The notes beneath the pieces are model-generated. The model made no database searches, had not been told where the DNA came from, and saw only the letters and a program-made list of their open reading frames with translations. The translations under genes and the position numbers were made by a program. From assembly GCA_002385815.1 (NCBI GenBank), contig DGEE01000074.1:1-12888 (forward strand): DNA of 12,888 nt. The letters are read 5' to 3'. Of this stretch, positions 1 through 6,586 are shown in pieces (position 1 is the first letter of the stretch; every line of letters begins with the position of its first letter). The DNA comes from Hungateiclostridiaceae bacterium UBA3934 (lineage in GTDB: Bacteria; Bacillota; Clostridia; Acetivibrionales; DTU013).

Positions 1-96
1 CCTTCCCCGTTTGTCTTTCTTTTCTAAACGATACGGCTACCGCCGAGATCTCCACTACCCTCTTCGTCGGCAGCGTCAGATGTGTATAAGAGACAG
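1..96. other. Sequencing adapter (Illumina P5 + index + Nextera transposon end), not genomic
   Basis: Bases 27-55 align without gaps to the 29-nt Illumina P5 oligo with four mismatches (29, 38, 42, 52). Bases 56-63 (TACCCTCT) sit in the i5 index slot and differ by one base from the Nextera index TATCCTCT. Bases 64-77 (TCGTCGGCAGCGTC) and 78-96 (AGATGTGTATAAGAGACAG) match the Nextera Read 1 adapter and the Tn5 mosaic end perfectly. Bases 1-26 are T/C-rich and unassigned, probably low-quality read ends. Native DNA therefore starts at 97, and the contig end is artificial. The adapter sequences are recalled from general knowledge; the match is read directly. Confidence 0.97.
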
Positions 97-856
97 CCAC
101 GGCTCTGGCTATGGACTTGACGGACCGCCCGCCCGCTATCAGCATTTCCCTGGCTTTTGACAGTCGTATTTTTATGAGATAATTTATCGGGGTCTCGCCT
201 GTCTCATCTTTGAACACCTTTGATATATAGGCAGGACTCAGATAAATCTTTTTTGAGATCGTTTCAAGCGATATAGGGCGCATATAGTTTTCATTCATGT
301 AATTCATGAGTGAGTTCACTATCACGGTTTTATCAGAAGAATCGATGCCCGACAGCGTGTTTCTGTCGCGGTGTATGTCCGTTTTGGTCGCTTTCAGGAA
401 ATTTACCATAAGCCTCATCACATGTACTTTTATCATCAGTTCACACCCGGGCAGGTTGTTTTCCTGTTCCGCGCAAATGTCGCTGCAACAGCTGATGAAC
501 TGCTGCTCATATTCCTGCAGATTGTACACGGGAGCTTCATCGGCAGGTATCAGGTGGTTGCGCGGCAAGCCCTCAACAGATATATTACCGAGGCCTACAT
601 GCAGCTCCATTATTTCTTCGCCCGGACCGACGTTTTTGCCGTGCGATACATTGGCGTTGAAAACCAGCATATCGCCTTTTTTCACGCGGTACGATACACC
701 ATCGATGGTATAGGTACAGCCTCCGGACATCACATAAATCATTGTGACAAAATCATGGGAATGGACTTTGGTCACATGGTTTTCTTCATATCTGCCCTTG
801 AAAGTGAAATATACGTGCGGATTGAAACATTCAGGTTTAATGCCAAGAACACACAT
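97..856 (-). CDS. AraC-family transcriptional regulator, 3'-truncated by the contig end
   Basis: Partial gene encoding 253 visible residues, starting at ATG 854-856. The N-terminal half is a cupin-like ligand-sensing domain: residues 31-72 contain the HSH-D cluster, a YVMSGG turn and the KKGDMLVFNANVSHG strand typical of AraC-type sensors. Residues ~180-253 are the start of the AraC double helix-turn-helix. The first HTH is complete (ISLETISKKIYLSPAYISKVFK, residues 195-216 with the family's LSPAYISKVFK core). The protein runs into the adapter just as the second HTH begins (SVKSIARAV, 245-253). Some 35-45 C-terminal residues are missing; this is an assembly truncation, not a pseudogene. An AAAGG at 868-872 lies 11 nt before the start, a modest ribosome binding site. 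The gene is divergent from the ABC exporter genes, so it is likely their regulator (inference). The ligand cannot be read from the sequence. Confidence 0.9.
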
Positions 857-910
857 AGATCATCCAACCTTTAACAGAATACAGTAATGATATTGGGTCG
901 TCATTATAAG

Positions 911-939
911 ATTATACATCAGAAAGGCAGAAATGTACA
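911..939 (-). promoter_or_regulatory. Candidate sigma-A promoter for the araC-type gene
   Basis: Read on the minus strand: -35 TGTACA (934-939, 4/6 matches) and -10 TATAAT (911-916, 6/6) with a 17-nt spacer. Transcription would start near 904 and give a leader of about 48 nt. A second TATAAT lies 8 nt further downstream (903-908) but has no fitting -35. The -35 is the core of a perfect palindrome (931-942). Confidence 0.5.
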
Positions 940-956
940 TTTCATTGTCAGGACAA
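931..956. promoter_or_regulatory. Two adjacent palindromes, candidate operators in the divergent promoter region
   Basis: AAATGTACATTT (931-942) is a perfect 12-bp palindrome. TTGTC-AG-GACAA (945-956) is a 5-bp inverted repeat with a 2-nt centre. The first covers the candidate araC -35. The second covers the candidate ABC-gene -35 (TTGTCA, 945-950). This placement suits repression of both promoters by one factor. AraC proteins more often use direct repeats, so the binding protein is uncertain. Confidence 0.35.
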
Positions 957-973
957 ATAGCTGATAATATTGT
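945..973 (+). promoter_or_regulatory. Candidate promoter for the ABC exporter operon
   Basis: TTGTCA (945-950, 5/6 to TTGACA), a 17-nt spacer, and TATTGT (968-973, 4/6). Transcription would start near 980, just ahead of GAAGG at 985-989. The short leader and weak -10 make this tentative, and a weak -10 would suit an activated promoter. Confidence 0.3.
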
Positions 974-1002
974 AAGAAATCATAGAAGGCAGTTGATTTT
1001 GC

Positions 1003-2739
1003 ATGAAAGAATTCAAGTGGGTCTGGAGTCTGATGAGAAAATACAGGTTGATTTTCTTCACAGCACTCGGACTCGTATTTGCTGTAAACCTTTTGAATAT
1101 GATCAACCCGTATGTGCAGGGGATGATAGTCGACAGGGTCATTGTAGACGGACAGATCGGCATACTGCTCACCCTGGTCCTGATCATGGTCGGCAATACT
1201 ATCCTGAGGGCTGTTCTCAGATACATATATCTCTATATGTTTGAGCATGTTTCGCAGAATGTAGTGTTCAATGCCAGAAGAGATGTCTTCAGAAAGATAC
1301 AGGAGCTTGATTTTGACTTCTTCGACCGTACCAAGACAGGCGACATAATGGCCAGGATGACCGGTGACCTTGAGGCGGTCAGGCATTTTACCGCTTATGT
1401 CATGTATTCGCTTTTCATGCATACAGTAACACTGATCCTGGTACTGGTGATACTGTTCACCATCAATACCACTTTCACGCTGATACTGCTTGCCATCACT
1501 CCCATCACAGGCATTCTGGCAGTGAAGCTCTCAAGTGTGGTCAAGCCTGCTTTTTCGGCTATCAGGGAGCAGTTTTCCAAACTCAACTCAGTGGTCCAGG
1601 AAAACATCAGCGGAAACAGGGTCGTAAAGGCTTTTGCACAGGAGGAATATGAGATCTACAAATTCTCAAGGGAGAATGCGGGTTTCAGAGACTGCAACAT
1701 AAGGGCTGCGAAAATATGGGAGAAATACCTTCCAGTGATGGATGCGGTGGCCGGTCTGCTATCGGTGATAATCATCCTGGCAGGCGGTATTCTGGTAATC
1801 ACAGAGAACATCACTCTGGGAGAGCTCGTCACTTTCAGCAGCTTCCTTTGGGCGCTGAACAATCCCATGAGGATGATAGGCTGGCTGATAAATGATACGC
1901 AGAGATTTGCCACTTCTGCAGAAAAGGTCATGATGCTTCTCAGCAGAGAGCCTAAAATAAAGAGCCGTGAGGGTGCCATCACCAGAAAGCCTGAAGGACG
2001 GGTGGAATTCAGGAATGTATACTTCGGTTATGGCAAGAAGCCTGTGCTCGAGGATATAAATTTCTGCGCATATCCCGGGCAGACAGTGGCAGTGGTGGGA
2101 CCGACGGGTTCCGGGAAATCTACACTCATTAGCCTGATTTCCAGGTTTTATGACTGCAGCCGGGGTACTGTGCTGATAGACGGTAAAAATGTAAAGGACT
2201 ATGACCTCAAAGCCCTCAGGGAAAGCATAGCAGTAGCGATGCAGGACATATTCCTGTTTTCTGAAACCATTGAGGGCAATATCGCGTACGGTGCGCCAGA
2301 TGTGCCGGTGGAGAAGGTCTGTTGGGCTGCGGAGATGGCCGGAGCCCATGGTTTCATAACGGAGTTTCCTGAAGGCTACGACACTATCATCGGGGAAAGA
2401 GGTGTGGGGCTGTCCGGCGGCCAGAAGCAGAGGATAGCACTGGCACGTGCACTGGTGAAGCAATCGTCGATAATAATACTCGACGACACGACCTCAAGCG
2501 TCGACATTGAGACAGAACACCGGATACAGCAGAATCTCAGGGAGTTCTGTAAAGACAAGACCACATTCATCATAGCTCACAGGATATCATCAGTGAAACA
2601 CGCTGATCTCATACTGGTACTCGAAGAAGGCAGGATAGTGGAGAGAGGCACGCACAGCGAGCTTTTGGCGCTGAAGGGCCGGTATTACAACACATTCGTG
2701 AACCAGTACGGCGATTTCGATAAAATGGGGAGTGATTAA
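1003..2739 (+). CDS. ABC exporter half-transporter, degenerate-site subunit
   Basis: 578-aa type IV ABC exporter (fused membrane and ATPase domains). Residues ~1-310 hold six hydrophobic helices, with the coupling-helix region marked by FFDRTKTGDIMARMTGD and a second loop QENISGNRVVKAFAQE. Residues ~330-570 are the ATPase: Walker A GPTGSGKST (366-374, K372), Q-loop MQD, signature LSGGQ (470-474), Walker B IIILDD (490-495), H-loop H526. The catalytic Glu after Walker B is Asp (D495), which is the hallmark of the degenerate-site subunit in heterodimeric exporters such as TM287/288 and BmrC/BmrD. The start is fixed by an in-frame TGA at 994-996; GAAGG at 985-989 is the likely ribosome binding site, with rather long spacing. 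The stop directly abuts the ATG of the next gene, so the two are co-expressed. The substrate is unknown; multidrug, lipid or peptide export are all possible. Confidence 0.95.
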   Translation: MKEFKWVWSLMRKYRLIFFTALGLVFAVNLLNMINPYVQGMIVDRVIVDGQIGILLTLVLIMVGNTILRAVLRYIYLYMFEHVSQNVVFNARRDVFRKIQELDFDFFDRTKTGDIMARMTGDLEAVRHFTAYVMYSLFMHTVTLILVLVILFTINTTFTLILLAITPITGILAVKLSSVVKPAFSAIREQFSKLNSVVQENISGNRVVKAFAQEEYEIYKFSRENAGFRDCNIRAAKIWEKYLPVMDAVAGLLSVIIILAGGILVITENITLGELVTFSSFLWALNNPMRMIGWLINDTQRFATSAEKVMMLLSREPKIKSREGAITRKPEGRVEFRNVYFGYGKKPVLEDINFCAYPGQTVAVVGPTGSGKSTLISLISRFYDCSRGTVLIDGKNVKDYDLKALRESIAVAMQDIFLFSETIEGNIAYGAPDVPVEKVCWAAEMAGAHGFITEFPEGYDTIIGERGVGLSGGQKQRIALARALVKQSSIIILDDTTSSVDIETEHRIQQNLREFCKDKTTFIIAHRISSVKHADLILVLEEGRIVERGTHSELLALKGRYYNTFVNQYGDFDKMGSD

Positions 2740-4524
2740 ATGGCAAGGAACAAATTCGATATAGATGAAGAACTCGAAGCGCGATTTGACGCAAAGCAAC
2801 TGAGAAGGCTGCTGGGATATCTGAAGCCATACAGGGGGAAGGTTGCTTTCACCATACTGCTGATGATAGTTTCGAGTATGCTGGCGCTGCTCGGGCCGTA
2901 CCTGGTCAAGGTTTCCATTGACGAGATGATACCGTCGGGGAACATACCCGGGCTGATCGTGCTTGCTTCAATATTTCTTGTAACGCTGGTATTCAATACG
3001 ATATGCATGAAATACAGGATAAGGACGATGTCGTACATTGGGCAGAATATCATTTACAATATCAGGGAAGATATTTTCAGGCATATCCAGAAGCTGCCCT
3101 TTGCCTACTATGACAGCAGGCCGCACGGCAAGATACTCGTAAGGGTCGTGAACTATGTCAATTCCCTCAGCGATCTGCTTTCCAACGGTCTGATCAATCT
3201 TATAACGGATCTGTTCACTCTGGCTGCTATAGTAGTTTTTCTGCTGATACTGAATGTCAGGCTGGCACTGATTTGCTTTATCGGGCTTCCCGTTCTGATA
3301 ACTGTCACGCTCCTGATAAAAAATGCACAGCGTAAAGCATGGCAGAAGGTCAGCAGGAAGCTGTCCAACATGAATGCGTATATACATGAAAGCATCAGTG
3401 GTATAAAAGTGACCCAGTCCTTTGCCAGAGAGGACGAGAACATGGATATCTTCCTCGAACAGAACGAGGAGTACAGAAAGTCGTGGATGGATGCGATCAG
3501 GGTACAGTTTCTGATGTGGCCCATCATAGATATCATATCTGTTATTAGTGTCTGTGCCATATATTTCGCGGGCATACACTGGCTCGGGACCGGTGGCATC
3601 ACTACGGGTATAATCATCGCTTTCACAAGCTATGTGTGGCGGTTCTGGGAACCTGTCATCAATCTGGGCAACTTCTACAACTCCATTATCAATGCAGTGG
3701 CTTACCTGGAAAGGATATTCGAGACCATAGATGAAAAACCGACAGTTGCGGATCTGCCGGGTGCGGTAACGATGCCATCAATAAATGGTGCTGTGGAATT
3801 CAGGGACGTGCTTTTCTGTTACGAGAAGGATGAGGTGGTCCTCGACCATGTGAGTTTCCATGTGGAACCAGGTCAAACCATAGCGCTGGTGGGACCCACA
3901 GGAGCGGGTAAATCGACCATCGTCAATCTTGTGAGCAGGTTCTATGATGTCCAGGAAGGGCGTGTCATGATCGATGGAAGGGATGTCAGGAGTGTCACGC
4001 TGGAGTCGCTGAGGAAGCAGATGGGCATAATGCTGCAGGATACTTTCATATTCTCAGGCACTATCATGGACAATATAAAATACAGCAGGCTCGATGCCTC
4101 TGATGAAGATGCCATTGCCGCTGCCAAAGCGGTCATGGCCCATGATTTTATCGAAGCCATGCCGGAGGGTTATCAGACGGAGGTCAATGAAAGAGGATCC
4201 AGGCTTTCCGTGGGGCAGAGACAGCTCATCTCATTTGCCAGGGCGCTGCTGGCAGATCCGAGGATACTGGTGCTTGACGAAGCTACATCAAGCATCGACA
4301 CCGAAACTGAGATCGCACTGCAGGCAGGACTCCAGAGGCTGCTCAAGGGGCGGACATCATTCGTGATAGCCCACAGGCTTTCCACCATAAAAAATGCGGA
4401 TAAAATATTGTATATAGACGACGGGAAAATAATAGAGCAGGGTACCCACGAAGAACTTATGGCAAAAGGCGGTGCATACTGCAAGCTCTATACGGCACAG
4501 TACCGTTTGCTCGAAGTGGTCTGA
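2740..4524 (+). CDS. ABC exporter half-transporter, canonical-site subunit
   Basis: 594-aa partner of the preceding gene, starting on the base after its stop codon with GGGGAG (2727-2732) as ribosome binding site. Six hydrophobic segments lie in residues ~30-330. The ATPase domain has Walker A GPTGAGKST (385-393, K391), Q-loop LQD, signature LSVGQ (489-493, changed from LSGGQ), Walker B ILVLDE (509-514) with catalytic E514, and H-loop H545. In an antiparallel heterodimer, its Walker A/B and E514 face the intact LSGGQ of the partner and form the working ATP site. Its altered signature faces the partner's D495 and forms the degenerate site. This is the expected reciprocal pattern and strongly supports an obligate heterodimer. 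Its 3' end overlaps the convergent lipid kinase gene by 37 nt, and no terminator is visible between them. Confidence 0.95.
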   Translation: MARNKFDIDEELEARFDAKQLRRLLGYLKPYRGKVAFTILLMIVSSMLALLGPYLVKVSIDEMIPSGNIPGLIVLASIFLVTLVFNTICMKYRIRTMSYIGQNIIYNIREDIFRHIQKLPFAYYDSRPHGKILVRVVNYVNSLSDLLSNGLINLITDLFTLAAIVVFLLILNVRLALICFIGLPVLITVTLLIKNAQRKAWQKVSRKLSNMNAYIHESISGIKVTQSFAREDENMDIFLEQNEEYRKSWMDAIRVQFLMWPIIDIISVISVCAIYFAGIHWLGTGGITTGIIIAFTSYVWRFWEPVINLGNFYNSIINAVAYLERIFETIDEKPTVADLPGAVTMPSINGAVEFRDVLFCYEKDEVVLDHVSFHVEPGQTIALVGPTGAGKSTIVNLVSRFYDVQEGRVMIDGRDVRSVTLESLRKQMGIMLQDTFIFSGTIMDNIKYSRLDASDEDAIAAAKAVMAHDFIEAMPEGYQTEVNERGSRLSVGQRQLISFARALLADPRILVLDEATSSIDTETEIALQAGLQRLLKGRTSFVIAHRLSTIKNADKILYIDDGKIIEQGTHEELMAKGGAYCKLYTAQYRLLEVV

Positions 4525-5408
4525 TCGAAGTTCGGCACGACGATGGGCAGGCCTTCGGGGAATATCTCGAAGACTGCCTTTTCAGCCAGAATTATCTCGC
4601 CGTCCCGATTCAGCGGGATCGGCTTTTTTGCTGTGATTTCCACCTTTCTGCCCCTCAGGAGGTGTACGCCTTCTATACTGGCGTGAAGCCCTTTTATATA
4701 TTGCGGGAACAGACGCAGTATTTTGAGTTTCGGTACTGCCTCCACACAGCAAACGTCAAACAAGCCGTCATCGATCACTGCATCGGGCAGTGCGTTGATC
4801 CCGCCTCCATAGTATTTGCCTATACCCACAGCAATAAGGAGCGTTTCACCGGATATCACCCGGTCGTCCAGCTTCAGTTCCATATATTCGCTGCTGCTTA
4901 TGAGTATCGTGTTGAGGATGCCGAGTATATAGGCTACTGTCCCTGAGATAAGGGGCAGCTTCTTGAAATGGTTTGTCTGGTAAGCCACCTTAGCGTCAAA
5001 ACCGACAGATGCTATATTTATGAAGTACTTATCGTTGACCCTGGCATAATCGATAAGCCGTTCAGTCCCTCTGATCGTCGCTGGGATGATGTCGTCGGGC
5101 ACATCCCTGCCGACTATGCTTCTGATAAAGTCGTTTCCGGAGCCGCTGGGGATGACAGCCAGGCTGCTTCCGGTACCTGCCATGCCGTTGAGCACTTCGT
5201 TCAGTGTACCATCGCCGCCGACAGAGTATATCCTGCATTTCCCGGAAGCGCTCTTTGCCGCTGCTATCTCTGTGGCATGGCCCGGGTATTCGGTGACCAC
5301 GATATCATACTCGCACTGGTGTTCATTGCAGTGGCTGCGGATAAGAGGCACCAGCTTTAAAGGCCTGCCCTTGCCTGCCGCCGGATTTACTATGAAAACG
5401 TGTTTCAT
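4488..5408 (-). CDS. Diacylglycerol kinase-like lipid kinase (DagK/YegS/BmrU family)
   Basis: 306-aa cytosolic or peripheral-membrane lipid kinase; the family length is about 300. Family motifs seen: NPAAGKG (8-14), GGDGTLNEVLNG (64-75, the ATP-binding GGDGT loop), PSGSGNDF (87-94), GGGINALPDA followed by DDGLFDV (200-219), and C-terminal NRDGE (267-271). Members phosphorylate diacylglycerol or related lipids, which recycles diacylglycerol into phospholipid and lipoteichoic acid metabolism; the exact substrate cannot be told here. Start ATG 5406-5408 is preceded by AAGGAAG (5416-5422) with 7-nt spacing. The last ~12 residues are encoded antisense to the end of the ABC gene. B. subtilis BmrU, of the same family, also sits beside a multidrug exporter gene, but here the strands are opposite, so a functional link is weak inference. 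Confidence 0.93.
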   Translation of the reverse strand: MKHVFIVNPAAGKGRPLKLVPLIRSHCNEHQCEYDIVVTEYPGHATEIAAAKSASGKCRIYSVGGDGTLNEVLNGMAGTGSSLAVIPSGSGNDFIRSIVGRDVPDDIIPATIRGTERLIDYARVNDKYFINIASVGFDAKVAYQTNHFKKLPLISGTVAYILGILNTILISSSEYMELKLDDRVISGETLLIAVGIGKYYGGGINALPDAVIDDGLFDVCCVEAVPKLKILRLFPQYIKGLHASIEGVHLLRGRKVEITAKKPIPLNRDGEIILAEKAVFEIFPEGLPIVVPNFDQTTSSKRYCAV

Positions 5409-5466
5409 TATTTTGCTTCCTTTTTACCGTAAGTTATACAAACCGACATTTTTTTAAAACACCCTA

Positions 5467-5475
5467 ATTATAACA
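5467..5475 (-). promoter_or_regulatory. Candidate extended -10 promoter for the lipid kinase gene
   Basis: Read on the minus strand, TGTTATAAT combines a perfect TATAAT (5467-5472) with the TGn extension (5473-5475). No good -35 is seen 16-18 nt upstream, as is common for extended -10 promoters. Transcription would start near 5460, giving a leader of about 50 nt. Confidence 0.45.
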
Positions 5476-5632
5476 TAACGACATTACCGGCGTATACATG
5501 ATAATGGAATGATGGATGCAAATGCTGAGATGGTGACTGATATTTTTCCCTTATGAATGTGTGTATATGCATTTTTGGGCAAAGCAGGATTTTTTTTGCG
5601 TGCGGCGAATATAATTATGAGAGGTGGGTAAA

Positions 5633-6298
5633 ATGCTGATAGACACAACTATCACCATTGCATATAAGTGTACTTCCTGCGGGAGTTTTGAATTTTTTAA
5701 CGTTTCAATATTCAAACTGTTATACAATGAGTACAGCCTGGCATGCCGCTGCAAGAAGTCGTGCATTACAATGAAGCGGGAGGGTGGAAACAGCTTTTTG
5801 ATCAGGATACCTTGCATAGGGTGTGATAATGAGCATACCTACCTCTTTACGAAGAAGTCGATACTGTTTGGGGAACCGGTGGTGTTCAACTGTCCGGAGA
5901 CCGGGATACAGACCTGTTTCATAGGCAGGGATGAGGCCGTTTTCAATAAGGTGGACGATCTGGAAAAGGAATTCGATGAGTTGATGGACACCTATGGGTA
6001 TGAAAGCTACTTCCGGAACACCCGGGTAATGATAGATACCCTGAACCGTATCCATGATATCGCTCTCTGCGGCAATATCATCTGCGAATGCGGCGAAGCA
6101 GATATCGACCTGGTGCTCCTCAGTGACTGTATATTGCTCAGATGCGGCCGGTGCGGCGGCAGCAAAAGGATACCGGCGGAGAAGAACAGCGACCTGAAGG
6201 ATATACTCGCCGAGAGCCAGATACTCATTAAAAGGGATGCATTTCGGTACGGACAGGGACTGCTCTCCGGACAGTCGGGAAACAAGCTCGGGAAATAA
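5633..6298 (+). CDS. Conserved Cys-rich protein of unknown function, multiple zinc-ribbon-like motifs
   Basis: 221-aa protein with no signal peptide or membrane segment. It carries repeated Cys pairs: C13-x2-C16, C38-x-C40 with C44, C61-x2-C64, C151-x-C153 and C171-x2-C174, plus single Cys at 87, 95, 146 and 166. This suggests two to four structural zinc sites, with a more helical, acidic linker at ~100-145. I chose ATG 5633 because AGAGGTGGG (5620-5628) sits just ahead of it; a GTG at 5624 would lie inside that ribosome binding site. I recall similar proteins in Clostridia encoded near fba and rho, which fits the position upstream of rho, but the role is unknown. Nucleic-acid binding is possible from the zinc-ribbon look and context; this is inference. 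TATAAT at 5610-5615 is too close to the ribosome binding site to be a confident promoter. Confidence 0.8.
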   Translation: MLIDTTITIAYKCTSCGSFEFFNVSIFKLLYNEYSLACRCKKSCITMKREGGNSFLIRIPCIGCDNEHTYLFTKKSILFGEPVVFNCPETGIQTCFIGRDEAVFNKVDDLEKEFDELMDTYGYESYFRNTRVMIDTLNRIHDIALCGNIICECGEADIDLVLLSDCILLRCGRCGGSKRIPAEKNSDLKDILAESQILIKRDAFRYGQGLLSGQSGNKLGK

Positions 6299-6353
6299 AA
6301 AACCGGTGCTCTTGCTCAAAACAGTCCAGATGCGCTGTTTGCCGATGTTGTGA

Positions 6354-6383
6354 TTGACAATACCATTTTTGGGATGCTATAAT
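6354..6383 (+). promoter_or_regulatory. Strong sigma-A promoter for rho
   Basis: TTGACA (6354-6359, 6/6), an 18-nt spacer, and TGCTATAAT (6375-6383): a perfect -10 with the TGn extension. It is the best promoter in the window. The predicted start is near 6390, leaving an untranslated leader of roughly 195 nt before rho, long enough for regulation in cis. Confidence 0.85.
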
Positions 6384-6445
6384 TATATGGAATCGTGAAA
6401 GTCATTCTGCTGTTAGATTTCCCTATTTAACCAAGGATTATCTAT

Positions 6446-6556
6446 ATGTGCAATGTGCGATCTCAATTGGATGTCTATTATTTGTTCACTTGTCCGGATA
6501 ATGCCGTTCAGGTCTGGAACAACGCTATACAGGTATTCATAAGGATTCTTGATTAA
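6446..6556 (+). CDS. Possible 36-aa leader peptide upstream of rho
   Basis: A small ORF from ATG 6446 to TAA 6554-6556 encodes 36 residues (begins MCNVRSQLDVYYLF, ends VFIRILD). AAGGA at 6433-6437 precedes it with 8-nt spacing, a credible ribosome binding site. It ends 30 nt before the rho start and lies wholly in the predicted rho leader. E. coli rho also has a leader-peptide ORF (rhoL) and an autoregulated leader. Its codons (CGA, CAA, TTG) are less like the window's usual AGG/CAG/CTG, and an ORF of this length can occur by chance. A 23-codon ORF overlaps it in another frame (ATG 6470). Confidence 0.35.
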   Translation: MCNVRSQLDVYYLFTCPDNAVQVWNNAIQVFIRILD

Positions 6557-6586
6557 AATCAATATTTAAAAACGGGTAGGTGTATT

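Noticed and set aside
78..96. Tn5-like transposon end as a real mobile element
   Set aside because: It is fused to Illumina P5 and index sequence, so it comes from library preparation rather than a natural insertion.
306..874. Two plus-strand open frames of 135 and 167 codons
   Set aside because: They lie antisense to the AraC-type gene, whose minus-strand protein has clear cupin and HTH motifs. The plus frames show no recognisable family.
5610..5615. TATAAT as -10 of the Cys-rich gene
   Set aside because: Transcription would start at about 5622, inside the ribosome binding site, and there is no TGn extension or good -35. It is too weak to list as a promoter.
6319..6340. AAACAG...CTGTTT inverted repeat after the Cys-rich gene as a terminator
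   Set aside because: The stem is only 6 bp and A/T-rich, the loop is 10 nt, and no T-run follows.
6434..6547. AAGGATT occurring twice in the rho leader as a regulatory repeat
   Set aside because: It is a 7-nt match including a ribosome-binding-site-like core and is expected by chance; no further similarity flanks it.
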